From: an uncultured Chloroflexota bacterium
Lineage (GTDB): Bacteria > Chloroflexota > Chloroflexia > Chloroflexales > Roseiflexaceae
DNA: 7,892 nucleotides
Assembly (NCBI GenBank): GCA_903871975.1
Contig: CAIQIY010000441.1
Span: forward strand, 1 to 7,892
Direction: 5' to 3'
In this document: positions 1 through 5,585 of the stretch, one piece after another
Layout of the letters: every line of letters starts with the position of its first letter
Numbering within the stretch: the stretch's first letter is position 1
Notes under the pieces: model-generated
Seen by the model: the letters and a program-made list of their open reading frames with translations, nothing else
The model's database searches: none
What the model was told of the DNA's origin: nothing
Made by a program: the position numbers and the translations under genes

Positions 1-1167
1 CAGCTCGGCCCAGCGCCGCCCGCGCGCGGTGTGAAACAACGCCGGGCCGAGGATGGCTTCGACATACGCAAACAGATGCTCGAGGCGGTACATCGCGCTG
101 CCCGAGCGCTGCACGTCGCGCAGGCCCCACGGCTCGTCGGCGTACAAAAATGCGAACAACGAGCGCTCGTTCTGCGCCAGTTGGCGGAACAACGCCGGGA
201 GCGCCACCAACACCGTCGGATGGAGCGGCCAGGTCGCGGCCAGCAGGTCGGACCATTCGCCAGGTGCCATGTCGGTGGGGCAGAGCCCGAGGGCCAGCGA
301 TGGCGCGGCGTGGCGCTCGGCCCACTCGGCGTGCTGCGCCGGCGCCAACGCGCGGCCGATCAGGCGCAGCACCTGCGTGGCCGGCTCCTGGAAGGTGATC
401 GCGGCGAATCGCCCCTGCACCCGCGCCCACTCGTCGCGGCGTGCCGCGCCTGCACCACGGGCGTAATGCTCGAAACTCTGATGCAGGATGGTCAGCACCA
501 ACAACGGCGCAGCATCGCTGCGCGCCGCTTGCTCGGCCAGCTCCTGCAGCACATACAGATCCTGCTCGTCGTCGCGGCGGGCGGCATCGGCGAGCGACTG
601 GCCCAGCTCGTCGATGACCAGCACCAGGCCTGCATGGCGCCCAGCCGCGTGCACGTGTGCGGTCGCAGCGGCGAGCAGCGCGGCGACGTCTGCGGGGGTC
701 GGGGGCGTCGCGGCACTGGCGGCCTGCTCGAGGGCATCGACGAGCGCACGCGAGCCGGGGGCGGCCGCGCGGCGTACTGCCAGTTGCGTCGCTGCCACAA
801 TCGCGCGCCGTAGCTCGCCGGAGCCACCGGTGACCAGCACGGCCAGCAATGTTGGCCCGTCGGCGTCGAGCTGCTCGGCATGCGCCTCGGCCTGGAGCCC
901 GCGCAGCAAGCGCATGCGCGACTCGCTGCCGCGCTGCAGCCAGTGCGCGATGAACAGGCCACACGCCGACTTGCCGGCACCGTACGGCCCGATGATGCTG
1001 AACGCGCGCTCGCCGCCAGGCCGCAGCCCGCCGACGATGCGCGCAGTCGTCTCGATCACCAGCGGCGTGACGACATACCCCGCCAGCGTACGCCGCAGGT
1101 CGAAATCGCGCGTGAGCTGGACCGAACGAGTGAAGCGACTGGTGATGCCGGGCTCTGCGACGCTCAT
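1..1167 (-). CDS. Large P-loop ATPase, defence-island type (3' end beyond window)
   Basis: The minus-strand frame is open from ATG at 1167 to the left edge, giving 389 residues without a stop, so the C-terminus is missing. A Walker A loop, GPYGAGKSA, lies at about residues 60-68. A hydrophobic Walker B strand ending in IDELGQ is at 181-190, and a following strand, LLVLTILHQSFEHY, at 222-235 is probably sensor-like. An arginine-rich stretch (RRDEWARVQGRF) is at 243-254. The motifs WPLHPTVL (313-320) and AQNERSLFAFL (331-341) resemble the conserved tail of large STAND/AAA-type ATPases from defence loci. The start overlaps the DUF4007 stop in an ATGA arrangement, with GGAGG four bases upstream of the ATG, so the two genes are translationally coupled. 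I infer it is the ATP-driven motor or sensor of a multi-gene anti-phage or DNA-modification system. I cannot name the system because the partner genes lie outside the window. ATPase identity is firm; the biological role is not. Confidence 0.8.
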   Translation of the reverse strand, partial: MSVAEPGITSRFTRSVQLTRDFDLRRTLAGYVVTPLVIETTARIVGGLRPGGERAFSIIGPYGAGKSACGLFIAHWLQRGSESRMRLLRGLQAEAHAEQLDADGPTLLAVLVTGGSGELRRAIVAATQLAVRRAAAPGSRALVDALEQAASAATPPTPADVAALLAAATAHVHAAGRHAGLVLVIDELGQSLADAARRDDEQDLYVLQELAEQAARSDAAPLLVLTILHQSFEHYARGAGAARRDEWARVQGRFAAITFQEPATQVLRLIGRALAPAQHAEWAERHAAPSLALGLCPTDMAPGEWSDLLAATWPLHPTVLVALPALFRQLAQNERSLFAFLYADEPWGLRDVQRSGSAMYRLEHLFAYVEAILGPALFHTARGRRWAEL

Positions 1168-2078
1168 CGTACCTCCCGAAACGCCGCACGCAGCAGCGCG
1201 TCGTCGAGCAGCGCGTCGCCGACCTGCGCACACACGACCTGCCGTACGCCGGCGCTCTCGGATGCACGGACGAGCCCGCCGGTCGCACTGTCGAGATGCC
1301 ATAGCCGCGCGGCCAGGCTGTCTTCGGTGAAGCCGAAGAGCCGCCCAGGTGCACCGGTGCCATGGCTCAGCTCGGCATACGAGGCGAATGAACGTCCTTT
1401 GTTGTGGACATACCGCCGAATCATCAGTGCCAGCAGGGCATCGGGCACGGTCGGTCGCGCGCCACTCGACACGTGGAAGCGATCCGTGCCGGGCAATGCC
1501 CGAATGAGGCGCAGCTCGTGCAGTGGGCAGAGCAGGGCATCATCGGGCGTCGCGCGCTCGGGGCGCACGTAGCTCCGCAGCAGGCAATCGACGTCGCGGC
1601 GGAGCGTAGCGGGCGACGGCACGCGGCCGGGATAGTCGCGGGCGGCGTGCCCAATCGCATCGGTCAGGCTGTCGGCGGTGAACTCGGCGCCACGCCAGAC
1701 ATTGAAGGTTGCATACCAGCTGAATGCCGCCGTCGGCTTGCCGCTGACCTGCCAGTGCAGCAACCAGGCGGCCGCCGGGGTGACCAGAAACGGATCCAGC
1801 CCGGCAGCGTCGTCGAACAGCATATGCGCCAGTGCGCTCGGCCGGAGCGCCGGCGCCGGCGATGCATCTTCGAGCATGCCAGCGATGCGCCCCCAGTGGC
1901 GGATCGACTGCGCCATATTGCGCCCGACCCCCAGACGCACGAACGCGTCTTCGCGCTGGAACAGCATCGGATCATCGCGTACGAGATCGTACGCCTTCTT
2001 CAGCCAGTGCGCCCGCAGAACGAACGTCTCGTGGCCACTGAACGTCAGGCTCGTGGTGGGTTGGTCGTGGCGCGGCAT
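1164..2078 (-). CDS. DUF4007 family protein (canonical form)
   Basis: The protein has 304 residues, which matches the roughly 300 I expect for DUF4007. The signature FSGHETF is at residues 13-19, followed by LRAHWLKKAY. Further family-like motifs are GVGRNM (50-55), RHW (60-62), AWLLHWQ (104-110) and WYATFN (121-126). The C-terminal part looks alpha-helical and may contain a winged-helix fold, but there are no catalytic motifs I recognise. An in-frame ATG at 2228 exists, but 2078 is chosen because AGGAA (2087-2091) sits 8 bases upstream and because a promoter and palindrome lie between 2114 and 2145. The gene overlaps the downstream ATPase by 4 bases. DUF4007 has no defined biochemical function; from memory it recurs in defence islands, including clusters with DNA phosphorothioation-type genes, which I could not check here. 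A DNA-binding or specificity role is a guess from the wHTH-like tail. Confidence 0.85.
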   Translation of the reverse strand: MPRHDQPTTSLTFSGHETFVLRAHWLKKAYDLVRDDPMLFQREDAFVRLGVGRNMAQSIRHWGRIAGMLEDASPAPALRPSALAHMLFDDAAGLDPFLVTPAAAWLLHWQVSGKPTAAFSWYATFNVWRGAEFTADSLTDAIGHAARDYPGRVPSPATLRRDVDCLLRSYVRPERATPDDALLCPLHELRLIRALPGTDRFHVSSGARPTVPDALLALMIRRYVHNKGRSFASYAELSHGTGAPGRLFGFTEDSLAARLWHLDSATGGLVRASESAGVRQVVCAQVGDALLDDALLRAAFREVR

Positions 2079-2086
2079 CGGCACTG

Positions 2087-2091
2087 TTCCT
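2087..2091 (-). promoter_or_regulatory. Ribosome binding site of the DUF4007 gene
   Basis: On the minus strand AGGAA lies 8 bases before the ATG at 2078. It decides between this start and the longer in-frame ATG at 2228, which would place the promoter and operator inside the coding region. Confidence 0.55.
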
Positions 2092-2113
2092 GACACTGCA
2101 CGGATACCCACGA

Positions 2114-2145
2114 TTGTACACGATATTCCCATAGTTGGGAATATT
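2114..2145 (-). promoter_or_regulatory. Promoter with palindromic operator for the DUF4007-ATPase operon
   Basis: Reading the minus strand, a -10 box TACAAT (2114-2119, 5/6 to consensus) is preceded at 17 bases by TTCCCA, a 4/6 match to the -35 consensus. A perfect inverted repeat, ATATTCCCA (2123-2131) and TGGGAATAT (2136-2144) separated by 4 bases, covers the -35 hexamer and most of the spacer. A protein bound there would block RNA polymerase, so I infer repression by a dimeric regulator. No regulator gene is in the window. Transcription would begin near 2107 and give a leader of about 30 bases before the DUF4007 start. Confidence 0.6.
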
Positions 2146-2195
2146 CGCCGGCATACGACCAGCCCACGCTGCAACGCGGGTGCGGGTACTCCTGC

Positions 2196-2458
2196 GCGCT
2201 GCGGGAGCGGGGTGATGCGGTGCTGCACGGGATGTCACCAGAGCTCGCGCAGGTATCCGGGGGCGCATCACCGCGGGTAGCGGGCCATCGCCACGGCGTG
2301 CCGGTGCTCGCCCCGCTCCTGCAGCGCGGGCGCGGGGGGGTGTCGCGCAGCGACGGGGGTGAGGGTGCTGCGGCGTCGCGCCAGCCCCGGGCAGCGCGCC
2401 GACCGCACCGCCATGCGACAGCTCGCCCCGCTCCCGCAGCGCGGGCGCGACGGGGGTG
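2196..2458. repeat. Cluster of GC-rich dispersed-type repeats
   Basis: A 29-base unit beginning GCTCGCCCCGCTCC occurs at 2306-2334 and again at 2421-2449 in the same orientation with one mismatch. A 17-base core of the second copy (2426-2442) is found exactly, in inverted orientation, at 2196-2212. The 12-mer GCGACGGGGGTG occurs at 2350-2361 and 2447-2458. Several units can fold on themselves around the sequence GCAGCGCGGGC. The surrounding gap (2146-2578) has no convincing gene in any frame. The pattern resembles REP-like intergenic repeats seen across GC-rich genomes. No transposase or target-site duplication is visible. Confidence 0.65.
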
Positions 2459-2578
2459 CGGGCATCATGGTGGGCGTACAGGCGCGGCGACGTTGAGCAG
2501 CTCCACGTGCACCGCATGGCCGGCTCCGCGGCACGGCCCTTGGCATCGTGACGCGCCTGGCCATGCTCGTCCGCACAC

Positions 2579-3406
2579 TCAGCGCTCGGTGTAGTAGCGA
2601 CGTACCAACTCGCCGGGAGCGCCAGTGTATGCTCGCATGACGGTATCGCATGACTGGTCGCCGACCTCGATCAGCCCCCGGGACACAAGCCGCTCGATCA
2701 GCGAGCGGACGGCTGTGGGCGTCATCAGGCAAACACGCCCGACCCACTCCGGATCGCGACTGAGTGCGCTCAGCCGGACACTGCCCGCGCCAGCGATATG
2801 CCGCTGCCAGCGGTCGAAGAGCATGGAGGCGGCGATCAGGTCGGGGGGCCCGGCAGTGGCATGCGCGGTGTACCGCCGCTGCGCGCCACTGCCACTGCTG
2901 CTGAACAGGCCCAGCGCTCCCAGTCCCTCGGGGTTGGCGTACATGCGGAGCACCTCGCGTGCGTCGTTGTGCGGCCCCATCCGATTGGCAGGCGGTTGCG
3001 CGAGCGCTTCCAATGCGTGATGTGCGATCAGCTCGCCAGTGCAGACCATATCGGGGACGATGGTGTGATTGAAACTGTGATACCACATATGTGCTCGAAA
3101 TCCATGATCGGTCACGAGGCCATAGTGTAGCAACCAGTGTGTCCCGATGTCATGAAGATATCGATCGTGTTGCGGGATCATCAATCCGATAGGGCTTAGC
3201 TGGTATCGGTTATGATCCACACTTCCCAGGCCGCACGCAAAAAACCAGCCACGAAAACCTTCACACACGGGATGATTGACACCCATGTACGATGCAACAT
3301 CTGCTGTCGTACTGGATGGATATTCTGCTATGCAGTTGATAAATGCCGATAAACGCGTAATATTGAACGTAAAACCCTGATTGAAACGAAACGTGCGAAA
3401 TTTCAT
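2579..3406 (-). CDS. Divergent DUF4007-like protein
   Basis: The protein has 275 residues from ATG 3406; a GTG one codon earlier is also possible, but GAGG lies 7 bases before the ATG and only 4 before the GTG. It has the same ordered landmarks as the DUF4007 protein encoded next to it. GVNHPV (42-47) is followed by FRGW (51-54), then YQLSPIGL (68-75), THWLLHYG (89-96) and MWYHSFN (107-113), matching GVGRNM, IRHW, LRPSAL, AWLLHW and WYATFN there. The N-terminal FSGHETF signature is replaced by FNQGFTF. The C-terminus (about 215-275) carries a helical stretch ending SLIERLVSRGLIEVGD, like a winged helix. It is on the same strand as the DUF4007-ATPase operon but 500 bases upstream, so it is probably a separate transcript. 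Its first third (3100-3406) is visibly richer in A+T than the rest of the window. I infer paralogy from motif order; a profile comparison would settle it. Function unknown. Confidence 0.72.
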   Translation of the reverse strand: MKFRTFRFNQGFTFNITRLSAFINCIAEYPSSTTADVASYMGVNHPVCEGFRGWFFACGLGSVDHNRYQLSPIGLMIPQHDRYLHDIGTHWLLHYGLVTDHGFRAHMWYHSFNHTIVPDMVCTGELIAHHALEALAQPPANRMGPHNDAREVLRMYANPEGLGALGLFSSSGSGAQRRYTAHATAGPPDLIAASMLFDRWQRHIAGAGSVRLSALSRDPEWVGRVCLMTPTAVRSLIERLVSRGLIEVGDQSCDTVMRAYTGAPGELVRRYYTER

Positions 3407-3824
3407 CACTCATCCTCACGACTGTTGAATATTGACATATGCTGTATCAACATGTGATATGCACCATCATGGCAGCGCGTGGTTGAAATCCAATGATATC
3501 AGATGGTGCCATCGTTGGGAGCTCACATGGTTGATGCCGTGCCGCGTCTGCGCCGATGAACCCAACACTCGCTGCGGCGGCACAGCCCGGCGGCACCGAA
3601 CCACAACGGGCAGCGCAAACTGGACCACGTGGTGGCGCGGCGCTGGCGCACGCATGTCAACCATCACCCAACGCCCGCACACGCCGCGCGCACCATCAGG
3701 CCAACGCGGCAACGCCAGCTCAAACCCGCCGCCAGCGAGCCGGGCCATATGATAGACTCTGGGGCGCGGGGGGCATGCCAGCCGCAACCGCCATCGGCAC
3801 TGCCGCCGTCGCAGGGGGGGCATC
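3407..3824. other. Intergenic region between divergent genes
   Basis: This 418-base gap separates the divergently transcribed DUF4007-like gene and the CPBP protease gene. I see no convincing gene in it. The left third (to about 3540) is A+T-richer than the window average; the rest is GC-rich. An imperfect inverted repeat pairs 3490-3497 (CCAATGAT) with 3511-3518 (ATCGTTGG), 7 of 8 positions, and TATCA/TGATA arms flank 5 bases at 3445-3459. A possible TATGAT -10 box at 3748-3753 lies 70 bases before the protease gene but has no good -35 partner. Confidence 0.5.
3432..3460 (+). promoter_or_regulatory. Possible plus-strand promoter
   Basis: A perfect -35 hexamer TTGACA (3432-3437) is followed after 17 bases by TGATAT (3455-3460), which matches the -10 consensus at only 3 of 6 positions. 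It points toward the CPBP protease gene but would leave a leader of about 360 bases. It also sits close upstream of the divergent DUF4007-like gene, so it could be part of a shared regulatory region. Weak evidence. Confidence 0.3.
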
Positions 3825-4763
3825 ATGCACGATTTCGCCACCAGTCGCCTCATCGAGCTCGCACGGCAAGCGCGCCGCGTACCGCACATCGCCATCGTGA
3901 TCATCCTGACGCCAGTCTTCGCCATCGCGGCACAACTCGGCATCATCCCGCTCATCCTCGTGCTGGCGCAGCGTTACGGCATCGCCGATGGAGGCATGAT
4001 CCGCATGCCAGATGGTCTGTCCGCCACCGAGGCAGGGTTCTGGTTCGGCATGATGCTGATCTTCGGGTTCATCGCCATCTTCGCACTCCTGTGGGCCTGG
4101 CTCGCGTGGTTCGAACGCCGCCCACTGCACACCCTTGGCTACGAGCGCCGATCGGCAGCGTGGCAGTACGCGCGCGGCATGCTGCTCGGCTGCGCGATGT
4201 TCGCCGCCGTCATCGCCCTGCTGGCCCTCACCGGCTCCGTGGTCGTCGAACCAGGCGACCCGGCGCAGCTGGGGACGGCAGCCGTCGCTGGCGTGGCGCT
4301 GGTCTTGCTGGGCTGGATCGTGCAGGGCGGCGCCGAGGAGGCGCTGTTGCGTGGCTGGGCGTTGCCGACGATCGCGGTGCGCCATGGCCCCTGGTGGGGC
4401 CTCGCAATCTCGTCGGTGCTGTTCGCCGTGCTCCATGGCCTCAATCCCGATGTCACACCGCTGGCCCTGGCCAACCTGCTGCTGTTCGGCGTGTTCGCCG
4501 GCGTGTACGCGCTGCGCGAGGGGTCGCTCTGGGGCATCAGTGCGATCCACAGCGCCTGGAACTGGTCTCAGGGCAATCTGTTTGGGCTCGCGGTGAGTGG
4601 CATGGGTGCCCAGGGTGGGACGCTCGTCGACCTTGGCACGCGCGCCGGCGCCGATTGGCTCACCGGCGGGGCATTTGGCCCCGAGGGTGGGTTGGTGGTC
4701 ACCGTCGTGCTGTTGGTTGCGATCACGGGTACGGTGCTGCGGCGCCCCGTGCAATTGCCCTGA
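3825..4763 (+). CDS. CPBP family intramembrane metalloprotease (Rce1/CAAX-protease-like)
   Basis: The 312-residue protein is an integral membrane protein. Hydrophobic segments are at about 22-48, 71-96, 117-141, 148-168, 188-207, 212-230 and 287-305. The three ABI/CPBP signatures appear in order: EEALLR at 171-176 (the glutamate pair and arginine), FAVLH at 200-204 (FxxxH), and HSAWN at 242-246 (HxxxN/B). In Rce1-type enzymes these glutamates and histidines form the buried catalytic site that cleaves within or near the membrane. Bacterial members act in protein processing, bacteriocin immunity or unknown pathways, and the substrate cannot be read from sequence. The start has a strong purine run (AGGGGGG) four bases upstream. 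The first 20 residues are basic and face the cytoplasm by the positive-inside rule. The next gene has its own promoter 17 bases after the stop, so this gene is probably monocistronic. Confidence 0.9.
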   Translation: MHDFATSRLIELARQARRVPHIAIVIILTPVFAIAAQLGIIPLILVLAQRYGIADGGMIRMPDGLSATEAGFWFGMMLIFGFIAIFALLWAWLAWFERRPLHTLGYERRSAAWQYARGMLLGCAMFAAVIALLALTGSVVVEPGDPAQLGTAAVAGVALVLLGWIVQGGAEEALLRGWALPTIAVRHGPWWGLAISSVLFAVLHGLNPDVTPLALANLLLFGVFAGVYALREGSLWGISAIHSAWNWSQGNLFGLAVSGMGAQGGTLVDLGTRAGADWLTGGAFGPEGGLVVTVVLLVAITGTVLRRPVQLP

Positions 4764-4779
4764 GATGCCTCCCCACTGC

Positions 4780-4808
4780 TTGACGGTCATGATTCACCGT
4801 CGTATAAT
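4780..4808 (+). promoter_or_regulatory. Sigma70-type promoter of the SWIM gene
   Basis: TTGACG (4780-4785, 5/6) and TATAAT (4803-4808, 6/6) are separated by exactly 17 bases. This is the best promoter match in the window. Transcription should start near 4814-4816, leaving a leader of about 160 bases before the SWIM protein start at 4974. Confidence 0.85.
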
Positions 4809-4862
4809 CCACCCACGGCGCATGCTGGTTCGGTAGCTGGCGCCGGTGGCGAGGTGGCCGCC

Positions 4863-4895
4863 ATGAACGACTACACCACATTCTGGTTTGCGTGA
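4863..4895 (+). CDS. Candidate leader peptide rich in aromatic residues (MNDYTTFWFA)
   Basis: A 10-codon reading frame lies in the 5' leader of the SWIM gene. It is preceded by GAGG (4851-4854) with 8 bases to the ATG, a good ribosome binding site. Four of its ten codons are aromatic: TAC, TTC, TGG and TTT, the last three near the end. The stop codon is 4 bases before the base of a terminator-like hairpin. This is the arrangement of a classical attenuator, in which ribosome stalling at scarce charged tRNAs changes RNA folding. A ribosome stalled at the Trp or second Phe codon (4884-4889) would be expected to cover the foot of the hairpin. The chance that such a short frame is accidental remains real, and conservation in relatives is the test. 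Confidence 0.5.
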   Translation: MNDYTTFWFA

Positions 4896-4899
4896 TGCG

Positions 4900-4928
4900 G
4901 CGGCGGGGTGCGCACCTGCGCCGCTTTT
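4900..4928 (+). terminator. Intrinsic terminator / attenuator hairpin in the SWIM leader
   Basis: GCGGCG (4900-4905) pairs with CGCCGC (4919-4924), continued inward by GGT/ACC pairs around a GCGC loop with one bulged base. TTTT (4925-4928) follows directly. It lies between the promoter at 4780-4808 and the SWIM start at 4974, so it would stop transcription before the gene unless disrupted. An alternative pairing is visible: GCCGCC at 4857-4862, just before the leader-peptide ATG, is complementary to GGCGGC at 4899-4904, which includes most of the terminator's left arm. That could act as an antiterminator. Confidence 0.6.
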
Positions 4929-4973
4929 GTGTCTTCACGCGAATGATGCGCCAAGAGCATACAGGAGGCGACG

Positions 4974-5516
4974 ATGCACTCGGATCTGATCGGAAAGATC
5001 GCGAAAGCACGCCAGTACGCCAACGAGCCTGAACGCCTCATCATCGAGCAGCTGTCCGCCAGGTTTCATGGCACCAACAACGAACATCGGATCGCGCTCG
5101 ATCACGACCGCTGGAGTTGTGACTGCACCACGTTTCGCCTGCATGCTACATGCGCGCACGTGATGGCATTCCAGCGCATCTTCGCTGCCAGCCTCGACGC
5201 CGCCGCGCGCGCCGATGTGCCGCTGACGATGCAGTCGGATCTGGTCAGCATGATCGAGAAGAGTCGTCACTATGTCCATGAGCGCCAACGCATCCAGCTC
5301 GACGGAGTGCATGTGCGGTTCCGCGGCAGCAACAACGAGCACATGATCACCCTCGACGGCGATCACTGGGCATGCGGCTGCACCAGCTTCCGCCTGCATC
5401 ATGCCTGTGCGCACACCATGGCGCTGCAGCGGCTGTGGGCGGCGATGTTGCCGGCCGCCGCATTGCAGCCAACCAGCGACGCCGGCGAACTCGAGATGGC
5501 CAGCCTGCTGCACTGA
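4974..5516 (+). CDS. Tandem SWIM zinc-finger protein
   Basis: The 180-residue protein consists of two copies of an 85-residue unit plus a short tail. Each unit starts M(H/Q)SDL, has a basic, tyrosine-containing helix, then a GxNNEHxI-LD strand and a SWIM finger. The zinc ligands of the first finger are C49, C51, C60 and H62 (CxC-x8-CxH). Those of the second are C134, C136, C145 and H147, exactly 85 residues later. Linkers have the same length in both copies with no gaps. SWIM fingers are known to bind DNA or proteins in MuDR transposases, SWI2/SNF2 helicases and recombination factors. Here no catalytic domain is attached, so a small adaptor or nucleic-acid-binding protein is likely, without a known target. 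AGGAGG lies seven bases before the ATG, with one shift of spacing possible. Expression is probably controlled by the leader upstream. The glycerophosphodiesterase gene follows after 69 bases. Confidence 0.82.
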   Translation: MHSDLIGKIAKARQYANEPERLIIEQLSARFHGTNNEHRIALDHDRWSCDCTTFRLHATCAHVMAFQRIFAASLDAAARADVPLTMQSDLVSMIEKSRHYVHERQRIQLDGVHVRFRGSNNEHMITLDGDHWACGCTSFRLHHACAHTMALQRLWAAMLPAAALQPTSDAGELEMASLLH

Positions 5517-5519
5517 GGC

Positions 5520-5568
5520 CGCGACGACCAGCCGGGGCCATGCGCATGTGCATGGCCCGGGCGTCGCG
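5520..5568 (+). other. Long intergenic hairpin between SWIM and GDPD genes
   Basis: A two-part stem starts three bases after the SWIM stop codon. CGCGACG (5520-5526) pairs with CGTCGCG (5562-5568). Inside it, the arm at 5532-5543 (CCGGGGCCATGC) pairs with 5550-5560 (GCATGGCCCGG) with one bulged G, around a 6-base loop. No T-run follows, so it is not a standard intrinsic terminator. It may stabilise or process the mRNA, or reduce read-through into the next gene, whose ribosome binding site begins just after it. Confidence 0.5.
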
Positions 5569-5585
5569 CATGCATCGAGGAGACC

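Noticed and set aside
31..813. Long plus-strand reading frames opposite the ATPase gene
   Set aside because: They are arginine-, alanine- and glutamine-rich translations with no motifs, opposite a frame with clear Walker motifs, as expected for shadows in GC-rich DNA.
2079..2228. In-frame N-terminal extension of the DUF4007 protein to an ATG at 2228
   Set aside because: The extension would cover the promoter and the palindrome, has no family similarity, and the FSGHETF motif sits at the expected place when starting at 2078.
2196..2458. CRISPR array
   Set aside because: The repeats are few, irregularly spaced and partly inverted, with no constant spacer length.
3629..4783. 384-codon plus-strand frame overlapping the CPBP protease
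   Set aside because: Longer than the protease frame but composed mostly of Arg/His/Ala/Gly with no motif. The protease frame has membrane segments and catalytic signatures.
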